The notes under the pieces: model-generated | What the model saw: the letters and a program-made list of their open reading frames with translations, nothing else | Databases searched by the model: none | What the model was told of the DNA's origin: nothing | NCBI GenBank assembly: GCA_903893785.1 | Contig: CAITNQ010000089.1 | Coordinates: 1 to 50,127, forward strand | Direction of reading: 5' to 3' | DNA from: an uncultured Gemmatimonadota bacterium | GTDB taxonomy: Bacteria; Latescibacterota; UBA2968; UBA8231 | Length of the DNA: 50,127 bases | Made by a program: the position numbers and the translations under genes | Shown here: positions 18,036 to 25,205 of the stretch, piece after piece | How positions within the stretch are numbered: the first letter of the stretch is position 1 | Layout of the letters: each line of letters starts with the position of its first letter

Positions 18036-19297
18036 AGCCGGTCGTGCGCGCGCTCGCGCGACCACGCCTCTGTCGGGGCGAAGAAACCCGGGCCATCCGG
18101 ATCCAGATGCTGGCGCACCAGGTCCTCGTTCAACTCTGTGAAGCCCAGACCAGGGCCCTCCGGTACCTGAATGTGGCCTTCCTGGATCAAAGGCACCGGC
18201 AGCCCCTGAACGAGGCTGCTCCACTGCTCCAACTCGTCCACCGAGTGGTTCTCCAGGGCCACGAAGTTCTCCGTCGCCGAAGCGCAGTGTACTGCCGCCA
18301 GCGCGGCCACCGGCGACATGGCCATGTGCAGAGCCATGGCCACACCGTGTTCTTGTGCCAGGTCGCCGATCTTCTTGGTTTCCAGGATGCCGCCCGAGGA
18401 TGCCAGATCAGGATGGATGACGGCCACGGCACGGCGCGCGAGCAACTCGGCGAAACCCTCTTTCAGGTAGATGTCTTCGCCCGTGCAGATGGGGGTGGCT
18501 ACGGCTTCGGACAGGCGCACATACTGGTCGGTGAACTGCCAGGGGATCATGTCCTCGTACCACGCCAGCGAATAGGGATCCAGGGCCCGCCCCAGACGGA
18601 TGCACGACTCCAGCCCCAAGTGGCCGAAGTGGTCGACCGCCAAGGGCACTTCGTAGCCAATGACCTCGCGCACCTCGGCGACATACTGGCACAGGTGGTC
18701 GATGCCCTTCTCGGTAATCTGGATCCCGGTGAAAGGGTGCATCACGGTCTGCGACGCCAGCATGCCGGGCGGGGCGATGAGCGCGTCCTTGACGCCCCGC
18801 AGCAGGCCGATCCCGACGTCCATCTTGAGGAAGCCGAATCCGGCGTCCATGCGCTGGCGGAGACGCCGGCCCATCTCGCGGCCGTCCGGCACCGAGTCCG
18901 TGTCGCAGTAGCACAGCACGCGGTCGCGGAACCGCCCGCCGGCCAGCATGTACGCGGGCACGCCGTAGGCGCGGCCCGCCAGGTCCATCAGAGCCATTTC
19001 GATGGCACAGACGCCACCGGCCTGACGCGCGTGGTGGCCGAACTGCTTGAGGCGGCGGAACAACCGATCGACATCGCACGGATTCTCACCGACGAGGCGG
19101 CTCTTGAGCAACAGGGCGTAGGTGCTGCTGGCGCCGTCGCGCACCTCGCCGTAGCCGCTGATCCCCTGGTTGGTGTCGAGGCGGACCAGCGTCGAGTGGA
19201 ACGGGGCCCCGCGCACTTCGGTGACCCGCAAGTCGGTGATCCTGAGCGCCGAAGGGCGCGAGCACGTGTTGATCGAGACATCTGCAGTGCCGCTCAT
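18026..19297 (-). CDS. Enolase-superfamily (mandelate racemase/muconate lactonizing type) enzyme
   Basis: 423 aa. Metal ligands sit at the ends of successive barrel strands: D in LAVDHFGHLG, E in WYEDMIPW, E in CTGEDIYLKEG. A Lys in FLKMDVG (KxD rather than KxK) and a His in ALHMAMSP are candidate acid/base residues, suggesting an acid-sugar dehydratase or racemase. Substrate cannot be assigned. The ATG at 19297 is supported by AAAGGAAC upstream. First gene of a minus-strand operon with the decarboxylating dehydrogenase, mutY and dedA; its product could be the substrate of the neighbouring dehydrogenase or a 2-keto-3-deoxy acid. Confidence 0.88.
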   Translation of the reverse strand: MSGTADVSINTCSRPSALRITDLRVTEVRGAPFHSTLVRLDTNQGISGYGEVRDGASSTYALLLKSRLVGENPCDVDRLFRRLKQFGHHARQAGGVCAIEMALMDLAGRAYGVPAYMLAGGRFRDRVLCYCDTDSVPDGREMGRRLRQRMDAGFGFLKMDVGIGLLRGVKDALIAPPGMLASQTVMHPFTGIQITEKGIDHLCQYVAEVREVIGYEVPLAVDHFGHLGLESCIRLGRALDPYSLAWYEDMIPWQFTDQYVRLSEAVATPICTGEDIYLKEGFAELLARRAVAVIHPDLASSGGILETKKIGDLAQEHGVAMALHMAMSPVAALAAVHCASATENFVALENHSVDELEQWSSLVQGLPVPLIQEGHIQVPEGPGLGFTELNEDLVRQHLDPDGPGFFAPTEAWSRERAHDRLWS

Positions 19298-19393
19298 GGC
19301 CTGTTCCTTTGCGTCGTTCCTACGCCTGGCCGGACCCCGCACCGGGGCCTCTAGCGCGGGTCGCCGGACCGGTCCGAAAACGATGGGGCCCTA

Positions 19394-19422
19394 ATGGTAG
19401 CCCAGGCCCGGGCGCGGGTCAA
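19394..19422 (-). promoter_or_regulatory. Candidate promoter of the enolase-family operon
   Basis: On the minus strand: TTGACC (19422-19417), 17 bp, TACCAT (19399-19394), about 97 nt upstream of the enolase-family ATG. Together with the rsmD promoter it accounts for the 290-bp divergent gap 19298-19587, in which no other gene is visible. Confidence 0.45.
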
Positions 19423-19497
19423 CCAAGGCCGGCAGTGGCCATCCGCCGGGCGCCGCCCCACGCGGACAGCCCGGGTCATCCCGGCGCCATCGGGTTC

Positions 19498-19526
19498 TTT
19501 ACCGCAGGCCGCGCCTGGCCTAGATT
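19498..19526 (+). promoter_or_regulatory. Candidate promoter of rsmD-hisA
   Basis: TTTACC (19498-19503), 17 bp, TAGATT (19521-19526), 61 nt upstream of the rsmD ATG. The same TAGATT -10 occurs in the activase promoter at 25134. Confidence 0.42.
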
Positions 19527-19587
19527 GGCCTGCTCCGGCGGTGCGCACCGCGCGGCCGCCACGCCACCTCTGCCTTACCACACCACC

Positions 19588-20151
19588 ATGCGCATCGTCA
19601 CCGGCGCCCTGCGCGGCAGGGTCATCCCGTCATCGCGGGTGCTGCAGAGCATCCGTCTGACCTCGTCGCGCCTCAAGGAAGCGGTGTTCAGTATGGTCGG
19701 CGACGACCTGACCGGGCTGCTCTTCCTCGACCTGTGCGCGGGCTCGGGCCAGATCGGCCTGGAGGCAGCCAGCCGGGGCGCTCAGGTGTGGATCAACGAG
19801 CCGGACGAGCGTCGGTGGTTGCAGATTGCCGGGTTGGTCCGTCAGTGGCAGGTGGGCAATGTCCAGCTGTGTCGCGACAAAGGCCAGGTCTTGATCGAGC
19901 GGTTGCAGACGGCCGGGCCGCACTTCGACCTCACCTACATCGACCCACCCTACGACGCCACCCGACATGGGCGCCCGTTGTCGGCCGAACTGCTGGAGCA
20001 GCTCGGCGCCACCGCCGTAGTGGCGCCGGGCGGCTTCGTGCTGGTGCAGCACCAGGCCGAGCTGCGCCTGGTCGACACTGCCGGCGGCCTGACGGTTGTG
20101 CGTCGGCGGGAATACGGCGCCACCACGCTGAGCGTGTACGCCCGGAGCTAA
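19588..20151 (+). CDS. rsmD: 16S rRNA (guanine-966-N2)-methyltransferase, RsmD family
   Basis: SAM-dependent Rossmann methyltransferase modifying the 30S subunit. 187 aa from the ATG at 19588 (MRIVTGALRGRVI, typical RsmD opening). Contains LTSSRLKEAVFSM, the SAM site DLCAGSGQIGLEAASRGA and the catalytic YIDPPYD. Sequence upstream of this ATG in the same frame is Pro/Arg-rich junk. hisA follows after 13 nt, so the two are cotranscribed. Confidence 0.9.
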   Translation: MRIVTGALRGRVIPSSRVLQSIRLTSSRLKEAVFSMVGDDLTGLLFLDLCAGSGQIGLEAASRGAQVWINEPDERRWLQIAGLVRQWQVGNVQLCRDKGQVLIERLQTAGPHFDLTYIDPPYDATRHGRPLSAELLEQLGATAVVAPGGFVLVQHQAELRLVDTAGGLTVVRRREYGATTLSVYARS

Positions 20152-20164
20152 CAGGAGCACTCGC

Positions 20165-20953
20165 ATGCGTTTCCGGCCCTGCATCGACCTGCACCGCGGC
20201 TGCGTCAAGCAGATTGTCGGCGCCACCTTGGCGGCCCCGACCGGGCCGGTCACCCACTTCGCGGCTGATCGCCCGGCGTCCTGGTTCGCCGAGCGCTACC
20301 GCCTCGACGGCTTGCGTGGCGGGCACGTCATCATGCTGGGACCCGGCAACGACGAAGCAGCGGCCGGCGCCCTGGCGGCTTTCCCCGGCGGCCTGCACGT
20401 CGGCGGCGGCATCACCCCTGACAATGCCGAGGCATGGCTACGCCGAGGCGCCAGCCACCTCATCGTCACCTCGTTCCTGTTCGTCGACGGGCAATTCCAA
20501 CCCGAGCGCCTCGCCAACCTGGTCGATAGAGTCGGTGCTGAACACCTGGTGATCGACTTGAGCTGTGCCCCCGGCAGCGGCGGTTACCGGGTGATGACCG
20601 ACCGCTGGCAACGCGCCACGGACCTGGCTGTCGACACCGCCACTCTGGCCAGGCTGGCGCCTAGCTGCAGCGAGTTCCTGATCCACGCCACGGCGGTCGA
20701 GGGCCGCCAGCAGGGCCCGGATCCGGACCTGGTGGCCCTGTTGGCCGACGCCTCGCCCTTACCCACGACCTATGCGGGCGGCATCGCCACGGCCGACGAC
20801 ATCGAACTGGTGGCCCGGCGTGGCCAAGGTCGACTGGACTTCACGGTGGGCGCGGCCCTCGACCTGTTCGGCGGTGCGGGCCTGCGCTATGAGGACCTGG
20901 TGACCCATTGGAGCGCCATGGGCGACACCGGCCGAGGCGCGGGTCCGACCTGA
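20165..20953 (+). CDS. hisA: ProFAR isomerase, eukaryotic-type HisA
   Basis: Phosphoribosylformimino-5-aminoimidazole carboxamide ribotide isomerase of histidine synthesis, a (beta-alpha)8 barrel. 262 aa with an AGGAG ribosome site. The opening MRFRPCIDLHRGCVKQIVG closely matches the plant/fungal HIS6/HISN3 form rather than bacterial HisA (which begins like IIPAIDL). Other matches are HVIMLGPGN, GGLHVGGGI, YAGGIATADDIEL and FTVGAALDLFGG. D8 is the candidate catalytic acid. No other his genes are nearby. Shorter forms of this type are known in some bacteria, so this does not by itself prove recent transfer. Confidence 0.86.
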   Translation: MRFRPCIDLHRGCVKQIVGATLAAPTGPVTHFAADRPASWFAERYRLDGLRGGHVIMLGPGNDEAAAGALAAFPGGLHVGGGITPDNAEAWLRRGASHLIVTSFLFVDGQFQPERLANLVDRVGAEHLVIDLSCAPGSGGYRVMTDRWQRATDLAVDTATLARLAPSCSEFLIHATAVEGRQQGPDPDLVALLADASPLPTTYAGGIATADDIELVARRGQGRLDFTVGAALDLFGGAGLRYEDLVTHWSAMGDTGRGAGPT

Positions 20954-21014
20954 GCCGCAGCCGGAACGGGGCCGCGTGATGCAGGTCGGAACCGCAACTT
21001 GACGGCGGTCCAGC

Positions 21015-21047
21015 CGGGTCGGGGCACAGCCGCCAGAGGCCGACCCG
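21015..21047. terminator. Hairpin between convergent hisA and propeller gene
   Basis: CGGGTCGG (21015-21022) and CCGACCCG (21040-21047) form a perfect 8-bp stem with a 17-nt loop in the 103-bp convergent gap. No T-tract. Confidence 0.45.
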
Positions 21048-21056
21048 ACGTGGGCG

Positions 21057-22427
21057 CTACCGGAACCGCAACGCGAACAGGTCCGCGTCACGCAGGGCGA
21101 AACGGAACCGCAGCGGCCGCCCGGCCAGCTCCGACAGGCTCCTGCCCGAGGTCCACCGGACGGGCATTTCAAGGGCGTCGCCGTACATCTCCTCGCAGGC
21201 GCCCAAGTCCAGCCCGGGCAGCGGTCGGCCCACGTCGTCCTGCACTTCGACCCGAGCCGCACCGGCGGCCGAGGTGGACAGGTTGAGCACCAACTCGCCG
21301 CCGGCGAAGACGAGGGGGCGGGTCAGCAGTTCGCCGCCGCGGGGCCCACCGGCGGCCGCGACGAACCCGTCCATGCGGAGAGTGAAGCGGCGCAGTTTGC
21401 TGGCCGCACCGTGGTAGTAGTGCTCGGTGGAATACAGCGACAGTTCGTCCGGGGCGTGGTCCAGGAAGGCCGCCGTCGGCACCACGCCGCAGGCGGTCAT
21501 ATTGTTGCGGTTGTACCACCGTTCGGGCTGCAGCCCGGGGCGGATGAACGCCTCTTCCCACCGACGGAAGATGACCCCGTCCCGGCTGGTCATGAACACA
21601 CCGTCAGAGACCCCCTCAGGCTTGGGCTCCACCACGCGGCGTCCGGCCACGAAGCGCTTCGGAAATCCCACGTACAGATGCGGCGCCCGGTAGTAAGGGC
21701 CGATCTGGTTGGTGTACAGCTGCTCCCAGACATTGCCGGGGAACTCGACCCACACCGGTGTCGACCAGTGGACAAAGTCGGGCGATGTGGATGTCATGAT
21801 GCGCCGCATGGGCACACCATCGATCTCCTCGAAGTGACGATGGTACTCCACGTACACGCCCCGCACACTATCCCAAAAGGCCAGGTTCTGCGAGTCGAAA
21901 GCACCAAGCGTGATCACCGGTTCGGCCTGCAGCAGCGACCAGCGCACGGCGTCGGCCGAGACCAGGGCGCGCAGCCCCTCGCGACCGCTCCCCGCCAGCG
22001 CTTTGTACCGTTGTGAAGGCAGACGGGCAGGGTTAGTATCCAGGAAGGGTGTGAAGTTGTGCGACCCATACCCGTCCCACACAATGTTGTTGGCCCGTGA
22101 ACCGGCAAACTCCACCAGTCCCAGATCCGGTTTGCGCCAGGCAATGCCATCGGCGCTCTCGGCGTAGCAGGCCACTTCCGCGTGCGTTGACTGCTCAGCG
22201 GCTTCATCCCAGTGCGAGCCGCGGTAGTACATGCGGTACACGTCGCCGTCGCGGAACACGGTGTGGTAGCAGCAGGTGTTGCCCTCCCACGGCCGATCGT
22301 GCACCAGCACCACTTCGCGCGGCACCGGGTGCTGCAGCCGCAGTTCCACGCCCACGGACCTTTCAACCAACTGGTCGTCTACCAGCAGTTCCAGGCGCGA
22401 ACCTACCTCAATAGCATTGCCGTTCAT
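21057..22427 (-). CDS. Beta-propeller glycoside-hydrolase-like protein
   Basis: 456 aa, no signal peptide. Repeated blades of the pattern FRDGDVYRMYYRG, YAESADGIAWRKPDLG, WDSVRGVYVEY, MTSRDGVIFRRWEEA and LYSTEHYYHG suggest a five-bladed propeller like GH32/GH43/GH130-type families, followed by a beta-sandwich-like C-terminus (GELVLNLSTSAAGAARVEV). Such proteins are frequent in Planctomycetes, Lentisphaerae and Latescibacteria-like genomes, mostly without known substrate. The ATG at 22427 is preferred over the GTG two codons earlier because GGGAGG ends about 5 nt before it. No catalytic residues can be named from the sequence alone. Confidence 0.75.
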   Translation of the reverse strand: MNGNAIEVGSRLELLVDDQLVERSVGVELRLQHPVPREVVLVHDRPWEGNTCCYHTVFRDGDVYRMYYRGSHWDEAAEQSTHAEVACYAESADGIAWRKPDLGLVEFAGSRANNIVWDGYGSHNFTPFLDTNPARLPSQRYKALAGSGREGLRALVSADAVRWSLLQAEPVITLGAFDSQNLAFWDSVRGVYVEYHRHFEEIDGVPMRRIMTSTSPDFVHWSTPVWVEFPGNVWEQLYTNQIGPYYRAPHLYVGFPKRFVAGRRVVEPKPEGVSDGVFMTSRDGVIFRRWEEAFIRPGLQPERWYNRNNMTACGVVPTAAFLDHAPDELSLYSTEHYYHGAASKLRRFTLRMDGFVAAAGGPRGGELLTRPLVFAGGELVLNLSTSAAGAARVEVQDDVGRPLPGLDLGACEEMYGDALEMPVRWTSGRSLSELAGRPLRFRFALRDADLFALRFR

Positions 22428-22541
22428 CACCACCTCCCTGGGGCACGGCCCCGACCGGCCACGGACGCTGCTGCCGACGGATCAAGGCCGGGCGCGGCCC
22501 AAGAGCCCGCCCGCGCGGCTGGCGCGATCGTCGCCGGCGAC

Positions 22542-22563
22542 GGCCTGCGCGGCCGCGCAGGCC
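22542..22563. terminator. 22-bp perfect palindrome after the CDF gene
   Basis: GGCCTGCGCGGCCGCGCAGGCC is perfectly self-complementary and begins 5 nt beyond the CDF stop codon on the minus strand. As RNA it would form an 8-9 bp hairpin; a terminator for the exporter gene is likeliest, a protein-binding site is possible. The rest of the gap 22428-22541 shows no promoter I trust. Confidence 0.4.
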
Positions 22564-22568
22564 AACGT

Positions 22569-23432
22569 TCAGCCACCCGCACGCGCGGACGGCTCGACAT
22601 GGATGAGCACGTTCGTGCCAGGCAGGCGAGTGCGAATCTCGCGCTCCACCTGGTCGCACAAATCGTGAGCCGTGGCCACGTCCGCCTCAGGGGCCACCTC
22701 GATATGGATGTCGACCTCGCGCTGCCGGCCGCTGCGGCGCGTACGGAGCCGGTGGAAGCTGTGGATCCCCGGGTACCGGGCCATCACCTCCTCGACCACC
22801 GACAGCTCGCGCGTCGGCAGCGACCGGTCCGCCAGGTCGTCCAGCGAACGGCGGGTCAAGTCCCAGGCCGCGTGCACGATGAGCACTGCCACGGCCAGGG
22901 CGAAGAGCGGGTCGAGGACATGCAGGTCGGTGAAGTGGATGGCGGTCAGTCCCCCCAGGACGCCCAGCGAAGTCCAGACATCGACCGACAGGTGCATGGC
23001 GTCGGCCTCGAGGGCGATGGAATGCTCACGCTTGGCAATGGCAAAGAGCGTACGTGACACCGCGATATTGACCACTACCGAAGCGAGCATGACAGCCATG
23101 CCCCACCCCAACTGCTCCATCGCCGGCGGATTGGCGATTTTACGCACAGCTTCGTATATGATCATGGCGGCGGCGACAAAGATCAAGATGGCCTCGAAGA
23201 AACCCGAGATGTTCTCGAACTTGCCGTGGCCATATGGATGGTCGCGGTCGGCTGGTTGATTGGACTTCCGGATCGAGAAGAAGGCCACGCAACTGGCCAG
23301 CAGATCGATGGCCGAGTGGATCGCCTCGGAGAGCACCGAGATGGACCCCATGGCGATGCCGGCAGCCAGTTTGAGGGCCACCAGAAGCGAGTTGGATGCG
23401 ACCGAAACGAGGGCTGCCTGCTGTTTGTTCAT
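22569..23432 (-). CDS. Cation diffusion facilitator (divalent metal exporter)
   Basis: Inner-membrane proton-coupled exporter of Zn2+, Fe2+, Mn2+ or Co2+. 287 aa, six predicted helices. The intramembrane metal site is H39-x3-D43 (HSAIDLLAS) and H147-x3-D151 (HLSVDVWTS), so HD-HD, a set seen in FieF/MamM-like and Mn/Fe-type CDFs; specificity is not certain. The conserved DHPYGHGKFE lies between. The C-terminal cytoplasmic ferredoxin-like domain (residues about 215-280) carries the usual acidic/His pattern. A TetR-type operator overlaps its likely promoter. Confidence 0.92.
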   Translation of the reverse strand: MNKQQAALVSVASNSLLVALKLAAGIAMGSISVLSEAIHSAIDLLASCVAFFSIRKSNQPADRDHPYGHGKFENISGFFEAILIFVAAAMIIYEAVRKIANPPAMEQLGWGMAVMLASVVVNIAVSRTLFAIAKREHSIALEADAMHLSVDVWTSLGVLGGLTAIHFTDLHVLDPLFALAVAVLIVHAAWDLTRRSLDDLADRSLPTRELSVVEEVMARYPGIHSFHRLRTRRSGRQREVDIHIEVAPEADVATAHDLCDQVEREIRTRLPGTNVLIHVEPSARAGG

Positions 23433-23494
23433 CTTGACCGTGTACAGGAAGTGCCGCGAACGCCGTAAGGGCCCGAGGACGATGGACGAAGTTT

Positions 23495-23513
23495 GTTATA
23501 CTGACCGTTCAGT
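23495..23513 (-). promoter_or_regulatory. TetR-type operator overlapping the CDF promoter
   Basis: ACTGA-CCGT-TCAGT (23500-23513), a 5-4-5 inverted repeat, abuts a minus-strand -10-like TATAAC (23500-23495); no good -35 was found. The site matches the site in front of tetR at 10 of 14 positions. A bound dimer would cover the -35/-10 spacer. The rest of the 119-bp gap holds no gene. Confidence 0.6.
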
Positions 23514-23551
23514 CAGGCAGTGTGCACGCGAACCTGGTAACCACCCACGAG

Positions 23552-24157
23552 TCAGCGGCCGCTGGTCCGGTGGTGGGCGATGTGGGTCTGCTCGAACGCG
23601 GCGACGAAATGCTGGTGGATGGCGGCATCGTCGACGCCGAAAGAGCGCGCCCAGCGCTCGTGGAAAACCATGAACAGCACGATGGGTACAATGCCGGTGA
23701 AAAACTCCGTGACCATCTCCAGGGCTTCTGCCCCGGAACGGTCGGCCGGCGGGCCGCTGGGTGGCTCCATCAGGGCCCGTGCAAGGCGGAAAAGCGGCGG
23801 GTCCTGAGTCGAATCTTTCAGCGACTCCATCAAGACGATCCTGACCAAGTCCTTGCGCTGGTCGATGAAGTCGTGCAAGGCGGCGATCATCCGCTGGATA
23901 TCCTGGTGCGACTCGAAGTCCACCCCGCGCTCAAAAGACCCCTGCACCAGATCCGATGCCGCAGCAATGAGCCCGTCAGTCAATCCGGCGAGCAGTTCTT
24001 CTTTGCTGCGGAAGTAGTAGTAGATCAGGGGCTTGGTGACGCCCGCCCGCACCGCGATTTCATCGACCCCGGCGGCACTGAAGCCCTTCTCGGCGAAAAC
24101 GGCTTCAGCCGCTTTCAGGATCCGGGCCCGCGATGAGGAGGACTGGGGGTTTTTCAT
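23552..24157 (-). CDS. TetR-family transcriptional regulator
   Basis: 201 aa. Residues about 8-55 form the TetR helix-turn-helix (RARILKAAEAVFAEKGF, GVDEIAVRAGVTKPLIYYYF, SKEELL). The C-terminal helical ligand domain (about 60-195) is unassigned. The frame extends well upstream, but the ATG at 24157 fits family length. It lies 119 nt upstream of the CDF exporter on the same strand, and two related 14-bp near-palindromes stand before both genes, so it likely represses itself and the exporter. The ligand could be a metal or an organic effector. Confidence 0.9.
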   Translation of the reverse strand: MKNPQSSSSRARILKAAEAVFAEKGFSAAGVDEIAVRAGVTKPLIYYYFRSKEELLAGLTDGLIAAASDLVQGSFERGVDFESHQDIQRMIAALHDFIDQRKDLVRIVLMESLKDSTQDPPLFRLARALMEPPSGPPADRSGAEALEMVTEFFTGIVPIVLFMVFHERWARSFGVDDAAIHQHFVAAFEQTHIAHHRTSGR

Positions 24158-24162
24158 GGCTG

Positions 24163-24205
24163 ACTTACCGGTAGGTAAAAATACCCGACTGTCAGGCCAC
24201 GTCAA
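24163..24205 (-). promoter_or_regulatory. tetR promoter with operator at the transcription start
   Basis: Minus strand: TTGACG (24205-24200), 16 bp, TATTTT (24183-24178), followed directly by the operator-like ACTTACCGGTAGGT (24163-24176). This layout fits autorepression. The core TTACC-GGTA-GGTAA is also a perfect 5-4-5 inverted repeat. Confidence 0.55.
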
Positions 24206-24461
24206 GGGCCCGGTCGGATCTGGCCGGCCACGGTCGGCACGAGCGGCCCCGGCGCCCCCCAAGGGTGGCCGGCCCGCAGCGCGGTTCGCGGCGACCGGCC
24301 GGTCCCCCGGAAGCGCCCCCGCCCGTTGGCCGGCGGCCAGCGACCCGCCAGCGCCTGCCGCGGAGGCGCCGGGCCGCTGGGCCGTCACGCCGCAGCGCGG
24401 GTGGCCACCAGCGAGCGGCAGGCCGTGCGGCAGCGCGTGACGGTCCCAGCGTCCGGTGGGA
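24206..24461. other. GC-rich gap with no gene seen
   Basis: Between the tetR promoter and the Rieske gene stop. Open frames exist on several strands because stop codons are rare, but all are Arg/Pro/Ala-rich and unlike real proteins. Several short GGCC-rich inverted repeats are present; none stands out. Confidence 0.5.
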
Positions 24462-24923
24462 TCAGACCTTGAGCGTGAGGCGGTTGCCGTCCAGGACCGT
24501 CGGTACCTGGGCCAAATCCTCGGTTGCCGGCCCTTTGAGCACATGGCCCGAGGTGTCGAAACGGCTACCGTGACAGCGGCAGGTGATGACCCCCGAGGCC
24601 GGCACGCCCAGGTCACATCCGGCGTGGGTGCACACCGCCGAAACGGCCATGCAGGTGCTGGCATCGAGGCGGATCACCAGCAGTTTCTCGCCGTTGGCGG
24701 TCACTTTGACGGCACCGCCGGGCTGCTGCAGGGCCGCAAAGTCAGGGGTGTTCAGATCGAGCACATAGCCGTCGACGGTGCCGTCCACAGTCTTGCTCTC
24801 TGAACCGCCGCAGGCCTGCATGACCATGGCCAGCATAGCGCCGCCCATGGCGATCTGAAGCGAACGAACGGCGAACTGCCGGCGGCTGCAGCCGCACGAA
24901 GGAACTTGTGCCACGTCGGACAT
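24462..24923 (-). CDS. Rieske [2Fe-2S] protein, Tat-type lipoprotein signal
   Basis: 153 aa, single Rieske domain. Cluster ligands C98-T-H100 and C115-x2-H118, with the C103/C117 pair placed for the structural disulfide (CTHAGC and CRCHGSRF). N-terminus: twin-Arg CSRRQFAVRSL, hydrophobic stretch to about 36, then a lipobox-like MQACGG, so export by Tat and lipid anchoring at C38 are likely. GxxSxG-type C-terminal segment (GPATEDLAQVPTVLDG) is normal. No cytochrome b or oxygenase gene adjoins, so the electron partner is unknown. Probably a periplasm-facing or outer-leaflet electron carrier. Confidence 0.9.
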   Translation of the reverse strand: MSDVAQVPSCGCSRRQFAVRSLQIAMGGAMLAMVMQACGGSESKTVDGTVDGYVLDLNTPDFAALQQPGGAVKVTANGEKLLVIRLDASTCMAVSAVCTHAGCDLGVPASGVITCRCHGSRFDTSGHVLKGPATEDLAQVPTVLDGNRLTLKV

Positions 24924-25110
24924 GTCTTCGGTCTCGCGGTTGGGGTGGGTTCATGTGGCGAACGCGAGCACGCGGCGACGCCGGCACAGGATGGCCGGCG
25001 CCCGGGTAGTCAGCGCGCGCCGTTACTTGAATGTCTTGGCAGCGCCGGCTCAGGCAATGGCGCCGGTCCAACTGCCGATGGCCACCCAGGGCGTCCGCGG
25101 GCCGCGCTGG

Positions 25111-25139
25111 TTGACATGCCGCCCGCAGGCGGCTAGATT
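25111..25139 (+). promoter_or_regulatory. Candidate promoter of the activase-sulfatase-amidohydrolase operon
   Basis: TTGACA (25111-25116), 17 bp, TAGATT (25134-25139): consensus -35, optimal spacing, -10 matching 4 of 6; 67 nt upstream of the activase ATG. Nothing else is seen in the divergent gap 24924-25205. Confidence 0.58.
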
Positions 25140-25205
25140 GCCGCGGTTCGAACGCACGTCAGTGCATGGACAGGTACCGGTTTCCCACGGCAAGGCCACC
25201 CGGGC

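Noticed and set aside
17103..19354. Long plus-strand open frames (355 and 436 aa) opposite the dehydrogenase and enolase-family genes
   Set aside because: They are antisense shadows of recognisable enzymes; their translations are His/Arg/Gln-rich without family motifs, as expected when stops are rare in GC-rich DNA.
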